A stretch of 64,000 bases of DNA, from NCBI GenBank assembly GCA_964035575.1, contig OZ037887.1:1339812-1403811 (forward strand). Reading direction: 5' to 3'. The notes under the pieces are model-generated. The model did no database searches. It worked only from the letters and a program-made list of their open reading frames with translations, and was not told where the DNA came from. Within the stretch, counting starts at the first letter, position 1; every line of letters starts with the position of its first letter. The position numbers and the translations under genes were made by a program. This document shows, in pieces, positions 33,801 through 44,343 of the stretch. Source of the stretch: Rhynchopus sp. YZ270_cl-10. Taxonomy: Eukaryota; Euglenozoa; Diplonemea; Diplonemida; Diplonemidae.

Positions 33801-36800
33801 GCGCGGCATGTATCAGCGACTGAAATACCATATTGTTGGAAGGGGAATGGGCTACGCCTCCAAGAAGGACATCACCTCTGGGAAGACAATTCCACCAACC
33901 AATGAAATCTCCATGCCTTCATCGTTTGAGAGAGGAGTGGCTGCGCGGTCACAACTTCTCAATGACACCCTCGCGATATACGCAAAGTATGGGAAAGCTG
34001 ATTTCTTCCTCACCATGACGTGCAACCCAATGTGGGATGAGATCCAATCAAATCTGCTAGAAGGAGAGACAGCTCTTGACCGTCCAGAGCTGGTACACCG
34101 CGTCTTCGACCTCAAGGTGAAGGAACTTGAGAATGACATCCGCAAAAAAAATGTTCTTGGTGAGAACATTGCAATGGTAATGGTCACAGAGTACCAGAAG
34201 AGGGGGCTCCCTCATTGCCATGCTATCTTATGGAACAACCAAAAAACTTCACCCAAGGACCCGTTCAACATCGACCACATCGTGCATGCTGAGCTCCCGG
34301 ACCCAGAAACACATCCTAACCTCTACAAAGCTGTCAGCGAGTACCTCATGCACAACGACTGCCTTAAAAATAGAGGCTCGCCCTGTCTGCAAAAGGGAAA
34401 GGACGGAAAGTGCAAATATTGCAAATCTAACTTTCCTAAAGACTTCAGAGATTTCACCACCTCTGGCAATGATGGCTATGCCTTTGTAGTAAGAAGAGAT
34501 GATGGGATACTGTCCTATGTGGATCCAGACGTTGTGAAGAAATGGAAAGAAAAACACCCAGGCGAAACTACTCACCCAAACCAGAGGAACAACAGGTGGG
34601 TGGTTCCCTACAATGCGTATCTTCTCCTCAAGTACCAGTGCCACATCAACATTGAGGCAGTGCGCGGGATCCTTGCTGCTAAGTATTTGTTTAAATACTT
34701 GTTCAAGGGGGAGAAGGAGGTAGACGGCGTTATGAAGGAAGATACAAAGAAAGGAGAAACATCAGAAGCCAAAACCACAACAGCTGCTACTTCTGGCAGC
34801 ATTATGAGGTTTCTGAAGGCACATTGTTTGACTGCGGCTGATGCTTGTGGGTACCTACTCGGAACAAAGATGGTGCGGATTTACCCAGGAGTGCAGAGAC
34901 TCCACATACACCTGGAAGATGAGCAGAGGGTGTACTTTCCTTTAAAGAATTATGGTGATGACTTAAGGAGAAGGGATGCGGCTGCGAAATCCAAAAGTAC
35001 CCTCCTTGCTTTCTTTGAAGCAAATGAAAGATGCAAGAAGCACCACGAAGGTTTTCCAGCACATGAAGCCTACAAAGGCTTTGACAAACTGCTTTACAAC
35101 GATGTCCCAGAGTTTTTTTGTTACCCCAGAGAAAAGAAGGAATGGCAGCTGAGAGCAGGATATGTGTGGTCCGAGGAAGAAGGCTCTTATAAACCTGGCC
35201 CTCACTCAAAAAGAAATGAAGGAGAAGGCCTATCAATCGGCAGGATGTACTGGGCCCCTGTCAAGGATAAGGAGCTGCACTGTCTCCGTCTACTTCTTCT
35301 GTGCAAGCGTGGATCATGCAGCTTTGAAGAGCTGAGAACCGTAGACACTGTAGTGCATCCTACGTTTTATGCAGCTGCAGCAGAAATGGGGCTTATCCAT
35401 GATGGGGCAATCTTGCGTAACGCCCTGAAAGAGTGCAGCAATACAACACTGTCCTCACGTGCCATCCGTTTTACGTTTGCAATGATTATTATCAACTACA
35501 TGACCACTGCAGCTGATGTCGCAAAGGCCTGGGAAGAGTATGAGTTTGAGCTGTGTGCGCCACCTTTGGGCAGAATAGAAAGGCAGGAGCGGGAGAAAAC
35601 AGTACCAAGCAACCACATCTACCCTAAGGAGAAGCGTAAAGCTTTGCTAGACATGCAACGGCTCCTGAAGGAAGCAAACGTAAAGACCCCAATGGAAGAT
35701 CTTGGGCTCCCCACTCCTCCTGAAGGTACTACAGGGCAGAGCACAGAGTTTGTCTTAAACACAGAGAGGTATGATGAGGGTGAAATGCTGGAGAAGTTCG
35801 AACAGATTCAAGGCAACCTCAACGAAGGGCAGCAGAACGTCTTCAACGCTGTGAAGGAATCTGTTGAAGGAAACCAGGGGAAGGTCATATTTTTGCAGGG
35901 TGCAGCAGGAACAGGCAAGACATTCCTGTACCAGGCGTGTTTGTACTGGGCCAGGAGCAGAAGGGCAAGGGCAAAGCAACAACATCAGCAGCAGCAGCAG
36001 CCACTTCAACAGAATGAGGAGGACCGCTTTGCAATCGCTGTGGCAACATCAGGGATAGCAGCTACACTACTACCAGGAGGAAGAACTGCTCACAGCCGGT
36101 TCAAGATCCCAATAGATCTTGAACCAAACTCAAAGCGGATGTGCGGGCTTGATGCTGATCATGTCGAACTCCGGAGGCGCACTGACCTCATTGTCTGGGA
36201 TGAGGTGGTAATGGCACAAAAGGCAAGCATAGAGGTAGTCGACAGAACGCTGCAGAAGTTGAGGGGATCTTCACAACCATTTGGAGGGGTGACAGTGCTT
36301 CTTGGAGGAGACTTCAGGCAAATCCTTCCTGTTCCAGGGGCAAACAAAGGGAGCTTTGAAAGCATCTCGATTTCGCTCCACAACTCATACCTCTGGAATC
36401 AACTCAAAAAAATGTCCCTGACGCAGGTCATGAGGGTGAAGGACGACGACGCTTTCCGCGAGTACCTCATGAAGGTTGGTGATGGGTCTGTGAATGAGGC
36501 TGGGGATGTGGAGGGTGCTGAGGACACAGAAGCAGTTATGAAGGTACCACATGCTATCATTTTTGACAAAAAGAACAAAAAGGTGACTGAGGACACTTTG
36601 ATTGACTTTACATTTCCTGACATCAAGAATGGAATGTATGAGAACTGTGCTTTGCTGTGCCCGACAAACGCACGCCAGGTCTACATGAACGAAAAAATTC
36701 TCAGCAGCTTCCCAGGAGATACAATCACCCGTATGTCAGAGGACACCTGCAAGGACCCAGGAGCAAATGAATTCTTCACCACTGAAGCACTCAATGCAAT

Positions 36801-38439
36801 GAACCATGCACGGCTTCCTCCACACATCCTGAACCTGAAGGTCAATTGTATTGTAATGCTTCTAAAGAACCTCGACCCCGCAGGTGGACTGTGCAATGGA
36901 ACGCGTCTTGTTGTGAAGGAGGTCAAGAAGAACATCCTTGTCTGCACCCACCTGGCGGAAGAATGCGAGTGGCGGAATAACAAAGGAGAAAAGCCAGAAC
37001 CCGTTGCCATCCCTCGCCTGCCCTGCGATGGTGATGCGAAGGATCTCACCATCGACTTTGTACGTCAGCAGTTTCCAGTGCGGCTGTCTTTTGCCATGAC
37101 GATTAATAAGTCTCAGGGGCAAACTCTCAGGAGGGTGGGTCTTGATGTATCACAGTCGCCCTGCTTCTCTCATGGCCATCTGTACGTTGCAATGTCAAGG
37201 GTGTGCAGCAGACATGACATAAAAATTTGTCTTCCACCTCAAGGTGATACAAATTTGTATAATTGTGTCCACCAGGAGGTCATCTCTGCCATTGAGGAGT
37301 CTGTTGGGGGGATAAAGATGAAGGTCAGTGAGGAAAGGAGGAAGCAGCTGAAGCGGGACCTGAGGCTGACAGAGGCTGTTTATGCAAAGGCTATGCATGA
37401 ACGTGCAGCAAACCCAACAGAAGACCCTACAGTGGTGTGTTCCCTCGATGCTGATAGAAGCCCCATTGATGACAAAGAACACGAAATCAACAATCCGACA
37501 TGTGGAAGGTCTCTTGTAGAAACTCCCTGGACAAAAGATGAAGAAGAAGAACTGATGGATTTCCATCCTTATACATTTCCAGAGGAGGGATGGTATGTTC
37601 GCATTACGTTATGGTTACAGTAATTATTGTACATTTTGAATAAAATAATACAGGGAAGATATCTACAAATGTGTTCCAGAAGCTTCTCATCAAACAATGG
37701 TAACAACTACAGTTTCTGAAAAAAATAGGTATGTTCTTTTGCAGTAATAAGTGGGTCTAGGGCACATTCAGAACATTTTAATCATTACCAATATTTTACA
37801 GGAAAACCGTCGTACCTGAGGATAATATTGAACTTGTTCTGTCACGGTTCAGCGAAATTCGGGTGAGTGGTGATGGAACGTGCTTCTATCACGCCATACA
37901 GCAGCTCCTCACTGGAAAAAAAGATGATGGTCATACTCTACGCAGAAGATTTGCAGACTTCTTACTCAGGAATGAAATTCTGATCCAGCAGCATCCCTTA
38001 CTTTTTGATGATGAAGAAAAAAGAAAAAGGTATTTGTATTTTTGTTACTTTTCTACTACACCTATTACACAACAGAAACTTTGACAACCTTCTGCAACGC
38101 GTCCAAAATAGGGCCTATGACAGTTATGCGCAGGAGGTAGAGGTAGCCTTGATGTCTCTAATGCTTAAGTCTCTCATCACAGTAGTCACTTCTAGGACCT
38201 ATGAGACAGATGGATATTCTTGCTTTCATTTTTTGCCAAAGGGACAATCTCCTGATGATGTTCTTATGCAAATACCATCAGAAAATAGACTGTTGATAGT
38301 GCAAACTTATCAACCTCCCCATTTCAACATTGGTGCAGGAACTCCAGATAATGTACTGAAAGCACATGAAAAAGCCCTAATTTACCCCACATTTCCAGAC
38401 AATCACCTTGCTGACTTTCAACCGGGTAATCTTGATTAA
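30895..38439 (+). CDS. Helitron Rep-helicase-OTU protein; four exons (30895-37592, 37654-37728, 37802-38029, 38076-38439)
   Basis: About 2,454 residues after removal of introns of 61, 73 and 46 nt (donors GTATGT, GTATGT, GTATTT; all acceptors CAG); phase is kept at every junction and ends at TAA. Domains in order: acidic/basic leader; six C2HC fingers at residues ~97-270; a helical region; Helitron-like N region; HUH Rep endonuclease with FLTMTCNPMW (~1037), GLPHCHAILW (HxH, ~1105), NNRWVVPYNAYLLLKY, and KYLFKYLFKG (two catalytic Tyr, ~1264); PIF1-type SF1B helicase with GAAGTGKT (~1670), IVWDEV (~1768), GGDFRQILPV (~1804), NKSQGQTLRR (~2071) and HLYVAMSRV. Exons 2-4 add an OTU peptidase: GDGTCFYHAI (Cys) and QTYQPPHFN (candidate His). 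Rep nicks and strand-transfers DNA for rolling-circle transposition, and the helicase unwinds. OTU domains are known in Helentron-type elements. All visible catalytic residues are present. Confidence 0.9.
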
Positions 38440-38484
38440 AAAAAGATGTTTCTTTTGTTTCTTTTATATTTATTTTTATTGTTA

Positions 38485-38890
38485 TTGTATTTTTTCTTCC
38501 CAGCCGGAGAGAATCTCTTGTGATGAAGAAATATTTGTTTGAACATGTTTATTGGATTGAAAAAAAATAGGATAAAAAAAAACTGGGTAAGCTTAGCCCA
38601 TCTAAAAAAAAGTTAGTGGAGCACACTCTAGGGTGGCTACACTAATACAACCAAGTTTTCAAAAAAAAGGATTTTTTTTGTTTTTGTTTCATTGTTATTT
38701 ACAGAAAGGAGATATCATGTGATGGATAAATCAAACTGTTTATTGTGGAGTTTGTTTAGTTTTCAAAAAAAATCAATTGGTTCACATAAGTTTGAAAATT
38801 GTAGCAGTTTTTATTTTTACAGAAATTTTTTGACCGATAAGCAGTTTTTGTTGTTTTTTCTTCCCAGCCGGAGAGATCTCTTGTGATGAA
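38485..38890 (+). promoter_or_regulatory. two CAG-CCGGAGAGA modules downstream of the Helitron gene
   Basis: TTTTTTCTTCCCAG followed by CCGGAGAGAATCTCTTGTG occurs at about 38,489-38,522, and again at 38,857-38,885. Equivalent pairs lie after the coding part of each short copy (about 16,743 and 17,066 in copy 1), and inverted copies lie in the 41.6-43.0 kb block. The T-rich tract plus CAG is a textbook 3' splice site; a role as trans-splice or terminal-exon acceptor, or as a 3' processing signal, is inference. Confidence 0.45.
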
Positions 38891-39179
38891 GAAATTTTTT
38901 TTGTTTTGGATTACTGCAGTACAAAAATAAGGAAATAGGTTAAAACATAGGTTAAACAAAAGAAAGACTACACCTTGAAGAAGGCGCTCACTTTGGCGGG
39001 TGAGAGTATTGTCATGCCACAAAAATAAAGATCAAAAAATGAAAAAAGGAAAAGGAAAAGAAAAACACACCAGATAACTGAATATCTCACCCACTTTTAC
39101 GGTTTCTAATATCCTATCCTCATCACCCACCACAGGAACATACACATACCTGTCAGTAATTCATACATGCAGCAAACAA

Positions 39180-40293
39180 TTTTTTTTTGTTGATTTTTTT
39201 GGGTATCACCTGTGTATGACGTAATTGTAGGTGGTCAAATGTGGCGTCTGACCCCCATGTCCAGGTTATGGAAATGTTCTAGGAAGCCATTGCCGAAGGA
39301 ATTTTGCACTTTTGAGCATTGCACATTTTGTACTGACCAAAAACCCCAACAATTTGTTGAACAACACTAAAAATCATGTAAAAACTGATACATGCATTTT
39401 AGGTCAAAAATACCCATTTCTCAGCGCAAATTGACCCCATCACAGCACGCACAGACTCCGGAGAGCCAAAATCAAAAATTTTTTTTTTCGATTTTTTGTA
39501 GGCAAAAATTGCTGGGAAAAATTTTTTGGCCAAAAATCCTGATTTTTGGGTCTCATACATGTGTATCACCAAATTTCAGGTGGTCAAAAGTGGAGTCTGA
39601 CCCCCATGTCCAGGTTATGGAAATGTCATATTAGGCGATTGCAGAAGGAATTTTGTACTTTTGAGCATCAGAAATTATGTACTGAAAATTTTTCCCACAC
39701 AATTTGACCCAGTACTCAAGGTCAATTTGACCTTGGGTTTTCTCTCAGGGTCTTGTGGCCAATTTTCAACATGTCATAAGTGGAATCTGACCCCCATGTC
39801 CAGGTCATAAAAACGCCCAATGAGTCCATTAAAGCCACAGATTTGATCATTTGAGCAGTTGTGGTTAAATGTCGCCCAATTTTCCCAGCCAAAAAATGAC
39901 CCCAAAAATCACGAAAAAAAATATTTTCAAGCCGATACTCTTATACACCTAAATATGGCACAAACTGTCCAACGTGGACCTCCAGGGTCGCAATGGCCTT
40001 ATTTTATGGCGATACTGGCCATATTTCATGGTTATCTCGTTTTTTGAAAATTTTATAACATACACACCCAGTACCTCAGAAACACAAAAAATCGCAATTT
40101 TACTCACAAAAATAGCCGTGAAATGCCACACCCATTTTAGGTATTAAACACTCGTCAACCACGCCGAACCCAAAACATCACCCCGTTTCTCGGCCGCAGT
40201 CTACCGGAGAATCACATCAGACTTGCTCGGAAGACGCAAACTTGTCACTTGGCAGACTCCCCATTTACGACCCCTCAAACCCGTAATAACTAG
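39180..40293 (+). other. non-coding 3' region of the long Helitron
   Basis: A partial (39,215-39,350) and a full (39,365-39,690) subrepeat, then a diverged third (39,710-39,870), leading to the CTAG end. No gene is seen. The last 60 bp differ from the short copies except for CCGTAATAACTAG. Confidence 0.7.
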
Positions 40294-40341
40294 AAACCCG
40301 CAAACCCGCAAACCCGCAAACCCGCAAACCCGCAAACCCGC
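40294..40341. repeat. AAACCCGC 8-bp array 3 (exactly 6 units)
   Basis: Six perfect units between the CTAG end of the long Helitron and ACGAGAAGTGAGC, the start of the next element. Confidence 0.97.
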
Positions 40342-40825
40342 ACGAGAAGTGAGCAACCATCGTTATCTAGCTGGTGTGTGTGATAGCAGGCTGGTGTGCC
40401 TGAAGCGTAATTATGTTAGATTACAACTATCTAATATGCTGTCTCACCTTTTCCATTTCATTTTACTCTAACATATTGTTACTACTCTGTTGTGATGTGT
40501 GTCATTTGGGAGGGGTAAAATGTTTTGTAAAAAAGGAAAAAAATATATAGATTCTTTTCTTTGTTTTTGTTGTGACATTTTTCTCTTTTTTTTTGTTTTG
40601 TTTTTATTGCTCTTTTTTTTCGGATTGAAGATGTTTTAAAATACCTGCATACTACCACTACCAAAAAATTCAAGACGATTTAAAATACTACTACTACCAA
40701 AATATTGAAGACACTTTAAAATACTACTACTACGAAAAAACCCGAAACCCTAGAAACCCACACCCCACAAACGTATTGCTATTTCTTTTATTTAAAGAGA
40801 GAGATGACATGGTAGAAAAAAATAT

Positions 40826-41299
40826 TTAGTACGGCCTGCGCGTCATGCTCATCATGCGGAGGTCGCTTAGACGGTACCCTGCAGGATTAGTTCCTACGGT
40901 AACAGCCATTCTTTGCAGGATCATGCGCACTGCTTTCACTGGCATCCTCCTGTCTCTCAGAAAGCATTTTGTGGCGTCACATTCCAGGAAGAAGTAGGGG
41001 CTTTTGAACCCGGTACGCACGCTCACATAGTTGTGAACGGCATCGTAAGCCGGAGTTCCCACTGGAATTGAGAATCTTTTTTGCTTCCCGCCGATCTTGT
41101 ACTCGAATGTGGCACCATAATCGTCACTTGTCATTGCAGTGGATTGCAGTGTTGCACACACGGATTCATTAATTCCTCCGCAGTAGAGGACAGCCACCAC
41201 TGCCTTGTGCAGGGCTAGCTCTATAGGGCCAGCTGTGACAGGAAGGTCCAAAAACGTGTCAATGTCGTGCTTCAGCTGTTGCCTTTGGGTTTTGGGCAT
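40826..41299 (-). CDS. tyrosine-recombinase-like protein (157 aa)
   Basis: The ATG at 41,299 opens an uninterrupted 157-codon frame. Its layout resembles the catalytic half of tyrosine recombinases: AVLYCGGINESVCATL aligns with the box I pattern (GLRxSExxxL), GGKQKRFSIPVGTPAYDAV with the lysine beta-hairpin and IP/VP stretch, NYVSVRTGFKSPYFFL with the region before box II, and YRLSDLRMMSM with HxLR of box II. The box I Arg and the His of HxLR are not recognisable, so activity is doubtful and the assignment is tentative. If right, it could be a Crypton-like catalytic domain captured by or nested in the Helitron. No N-terminal DNA-binding half is visible. Confidence 0.4.
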   Translation of the reverse strand: MPKTQRQQLKHDIDTFLDLPVTAGPIELALHKAVVAVLYCGGINESVCATLQSTAMTSDDYGATFEYKIGGKQKRFSIPVGTPAYDAVHNYVSVRTGFKSPYFFLECDATKCFLRDRRMPVKAVRMILQRMAVTVGTNPAGYRLSDLRMMSMTRRPY

Positions 41300-41574
41300 T
41301 TTTTTTGTGTATGAATATGTGTATGATTGACTGAGGTAGTGTGTGTGTTTTGGAAGCGTAAAATTACTTTACTAGTAGTAAAAAATGAAATTTAAAGTGT
41401 TCTTTGTTTTTGTTGACATATTTCATTTTTGACAAACACCTCTGACGGAAGCAGGCACTAAAAACAATGAATAAAAAAAAACAAAAACTGTGACACCCCA
41501 TATGTTATTTTGTTTGCGGGTTTGCTCTGATAAATGTAGATACACCTTTTCTCTTTTTCTTTTTTTCCCTTTTT

Positions 41575-41690
41575 TTTTATGCAATCAACAACAAACTCCC
41601 CAAAAACAATGTTTTCTTCATCACAAGAGATTTCTCTCCGGCTGGGAAGAAGTATCCAATACAAACCCAAACAAAAAACAATTTAAAATA
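41575..41690 (-). repeat. inverted Helitron CAG-CCGGAGAGA module, copy a
   Basis: Plus strand reads ATGCAATCAACAACAAACTC, then TCATCACAAGAGATTTCTCT and CCGGCTGGGAAGAAG: the reverse complement of the module at 38.5 kb with one or two changes. Related copies lie at 41,820-41,880 (right part lost), 42,740-42,845 and 42,930-43,030, each followed on plus by ATCCAATACAAACCCAAACA where complete. Confidence 0.75.
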
Positions 41691-41905
41691 GAAAAATAAG
41701 CACTTCTTAGATCATTTGAACTGTGTTTTGGTGTTGAAGTTTTTTATTTGCTTTACTGCCAGTAATTGTAACTTCACTTCAACTTTTATCTTTTTCTTTT
41801 TCTTTTTTTCTTTTCTTTTTATGCAATTAACAACAAACTCCCCAAAAATAATGTTTTCTTCATCACAAGAGATTTCCTTTGCAAAAACAAAAATTAACTG
41901 AGACA

Positions 41906-41927
41906 AAAAAACCCGCAAACCCGCAAG
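41906..41927. repeat. AAACCCGC mini-array (2 units)
   Basis: Two 8-mers inside the block, preceded by ATTAACTGAGACAAAA. They may mark the edge of an insertion. Confidence 0.7.
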
Positions 41928-42011
41928 CCCACAAAGACATCTCCCCACTTATCGCTATTTTTTATTTGTTTTCTTATTTTATCCTTAATGTTCACAACTC
42001 TACCACACAAA

Positions 42012-42608
42012 TCATTGCATCAATAGACCTGTCACAGGCTCACCCTTGAATAAGTATTTAAACAAATACTTAACAACAAGGACCCCGCGCACTTCCTCAT
42101 TGTTTCTGTGGCGCCGATATTTCAGGAGAAGATTGTAATGAACCATCCACCTGTTGTTCATCAGATACTGACTGAAAGCTTTGTAGAGGTTTGGGTGTGC
42201 TGGTCCAGGGAGTTGTACGATGTGACCCACATTTAAAGGATTCTTCGGTGATGTTCTGTTGTTGTTCCAAAGAATTGCATTAGCATGAGGCAGACCCCTC
42301 TTCTGGTACTCCATCACCACCACCATTGCAATGTGATCCCCAAGAATATTTTTGTGAGTAGCCTGCAAGCTGCTCACATCGGGTAGAAGCGTATTCACTC
42401 CAGCGACTGAGGTCTCTACAACTTCAGGGGCATCAGTATCAGAAGTGTTCTGAAAAGTGTCACGGAGTGTCAGAGCATCTAGTAATGTGGTGGAATTCAT
42501 TGACTCATTGAATGGAGTCGGCTTGGCACCTTTAGGGTACATTTTGTCTGTTGTGTATTTATCTAACTCTGTAGTTTTGGATTGAAATGATTTCAAAATA
42601 TAAGGCAA
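42012..42608 (-). pseudogene. decayed Helitron Rep fragment fused to an accessory-type N-terminus (198 codons)
   Basis: Residues 1-80 (MYPKGAKPTPFNESMNSTTLL and following) resemble the start of the 43,970 gene. The remainder matches the Rep domain of the long Helitron: NILGDHIAMVVVMEYQKRGL, then ILWNNNRTSPK, NNRWMVHYNLLLKY, KYLFKYLFKGE. Rep motif 1 is missing, HCH reads HAN, and a stretch of ~70 residues between Rep motifs is deleted, so it cannot be an active endonuclease. The frame is nevertheless open for 198 codons. Confidence 0.75.
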
Positions 42609-42739
42609 TGTAAAAAAATGTTTTGTTTTACTTCTGACACCTGCGATGGATAAATAGTGCTCTTTTATCTTGTAATGCTAATCACAAACTCAAAGTCAAA
42701 GAACCCATCCCAATCTCACATCCCATTAAGAATTTTTTT

Positions 42740-43030
42740 TATGCAATCAACAACAAACTCCCCAAAAACAATGTTTTCTTCATCACAAGAGATTTCTCTC
42801 CGGCTGGGAAGAAGTATCCAATACAAACCCAAACAAAAAACAATATAAAATAAAAAAATATACACTTCTTAAGCCAGTAATTGTAACTTCACTTCAACTT
42901 TTCTCTTTCTCTTTTTCTTCTTTTTTTTATGAAATCAACAACAAACTCCCCAAAAACAATGTTTTCTTCATCACAAGAGATTTCTCTCCGGCTGGGAAGA
43001 AGTATCCAATACAAACCCAAACAAACCCGC
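42740..43030 (-). repeat. two inverted Helitron CAG-CCGGAGAGA modules, copies b and c
   Basis: Copies at about 42,740-42,845 and 42,930-43,030, downstream (in minus sense) of the 43,970-43,270 gene, in the same gene-then-module order as in the long Helitron. AAACAAACCCGCAAACAATGG at 43,017 holds a single 8-mer. Confidence 0.7.
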
Positions 43031-43269
43031 AAACAATGGTAATAGTTCAAGACAATTGGTCTGACTTTTTAGAAAATCAGAAGGTTGGCTGAATCTTGTT
43101 TTCCTTTTTATTTTTGAAAATATCTTTTTGTAAAAAGGTAACAATAAAAGTAAGCATTCAGAAAGAAACAAAAACCTCAAAAATGGTTTTCCTTACCATT
43201 TTTCATCATCCTTACCTTATTATTTCAAGCAAAAGTTTTTTTGTGAAAATAGTGTCTTAAGAAAATACC

Positions 43270-43970
43270 CTAAGCATCTTCCGAATCCTCTGATAAGGGG
43301 CCATAAAGAACACTCAAGTCAATTATCGAAGTATCCTCACGTTGGGGGGGAGGGGAGGGAGACTGTCCTCTTTTTTTGACCTTTTTCTCTGTGCTGTGGA
43401 TCCTCATATGGTTTGAAGTGGGGGTCATTGTGGATGGGTTTTTTTCCACCAGCTGCGTGGCATTGCACTGTAATAATTATTATTTGTATTCATATATATA
43501 TAGTGTGTAGTGTTACTCAGTAATAATTAAAGAAAACTAGGTAATATAGTATTACATACCTTTGGCTCTTCTTTATCCACCTTCCTCCTCTTCTTTTCTT
43601 CCTCCTCATCCTCCTTCTTCCTCTTCTTCTCTTGATGCTCGCGATGCTGTGTGGAGAAGAATTTTACAATCATGATAATATTGTTAACTTCTAAATAATT
43701 ACATACATTCTCAAGGCACATCTTGTGCGCAACATCCAGTTGCTCTTGAGTCTCCATGATGACATCACACAACTTCTTGTTCTGTTCGACCTGCTCAAAC
43801 AGAGCTTTTTTCACAAAGAACATTTCGGTTTGGGGAGGTTCTTCATTTGTGTTCGCGGGATTTACCACTGGTACTTGTACATATGGCTCTTGTGGTGGTG
43901 GTGAAGCGGTGGACAGGAGGTTAGTGGAGGTCATTGCCTCCGTCCATGGTGTTGGTTTCTTTGGGAACAT
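43270..43970 (-). CDS. coiled-coil accessory protein, three exons (43970-43707, 43646-43560, 43467-43270)
   Basis: The ATG at 43,970 (MFPKKPTPWTEAMTSTNLL). Introns of 60 nt (43,706-43,647) and 92 nt (43,559-43,468) have GTATGT donors and CAG acceptors and keep phase 0. The product is 182 residues. Exon 1: Pro-rich leader, then a helix (ALFEQVEQNKKLCDVIMETQ). Exon 2: a very charged HREHQEKKRKKEDEEEEKK segment. Exon 3: CNATQLVEKNPSTM...EDTSIIDLSVLYG and an acidic end before TAG. It resembles the Helitron accessory protein at 29,980 in length, KP(T/V)P(W/F) start, coiled coil and an intron just after the helix, so a homologous role is inferred. No catalytic motif is seen. Confidence 0.65.
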
Positions 43971-43971
43971 C

Positions 43972-44094
43972 GCAAATGATGGCAAATGATGGCAAATGAT
44001 GGCAAATGATGGCAAATGATGGTAAATCATGGCAAATCATGGCAAATCATTGCAAATCCTGGCAAATGATGGTAAATCATGGCAAATCATGGCG
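43972..44094. repeat. 10-bp tandem repeat (GGCAAATGAT)n
   Basis: About 12 units of GGCAAATGAT/GGCAAATCAT immediately upstream of the 43,970 start codon. The array adds spurious in-frame upstream Met codons to that gene. Confidence 0.9.
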
Positions 44095-44184
44095 GGGGTC
44101 TTTTGAAATGTACAGAGCACACATCAAAAATTTCCTTCATACCTCCGCAATGGTGAAAAAATTTTTAACGAAGGAGCCTAGTAA

Positions 44185-44266
44185 GGCGAGGTGGCCGAGT
44201 GGTCTAAGGCGCTACGTTCAGGTCGTAGTCTCTTCGGGGGCGTGAGTTCAAACCTCACCCTCGTCA
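44185..44266 (+). tRNA. tRNA-Leu(CAG)
   Basis: 82 nt with all helices: acceptor GGCGAGG/CCTCGTC (one G-T), D arm GCCGAGTGG...AAGGC, anticodon stem CTACG/CGTAG with loop TTCAGGT, long variable arm (class II, TCTCTTCGGGGGC), T arm GTGAG-TTCAAAC-CTCAC, discriminator A as expected for Leu. Pol III T run at 44,268. No intron. Confidence 0.97.
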
Positions 44267-44343
44267 CTTTTTCTTCGTTGTGTGATCATCTAAAACCTAT
44301 TTCCGCCCAAAGCTTGTTGTTTTATAGAAGCATCATAATTGTG

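Larger units (their letters stand above)
29767..40293 (+). mobile_element. apparently complete autonomous Helitron-type element (10,527 bp)
   Basis: Starts ACAAGAAGAAAGCTCGC and ends CCCGTAATAACTAG, flanked by AAACCCGC on both sides with no duplication. It encodes an accessory protein (29,980-30,544) and a Rep-helicase-OTU protein (30,895-38,439), both on plus, followed by ~1.85 kb of non-coding 3' sequence with two CAG-CCGGAGAGA modules and one long plus one partial subrepeat. Its 5' part and 3' part match the short copies with visible divergence, so it is a relative rather than their immediate parent. An open Rep/helicase frame and reading-frame-consistent introns suggest recent activity. 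Confidence 0.9.
40342..43971. mobile_element. Helitron-related block with genes on the minus strand (boundaries uncertain)
   Basis: The left end, ACGAGAAGTGAGCAACC after an 8-mer array, resembles ACAAGAAGAAAGCTCGC of the other Helitrons, and GGCTGGTGTG follows in both. Inside are inverted copies of the Helitron CAG-CCGGAGAGA module, a decayed Rep fragment, and two other minus-strand genes. No CTAG plus AAACCC right end was found. A mini-array (41,906-41,927) preceded by ATTAACTGAG may divide it into two nested elements. Confidence 0.45.
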
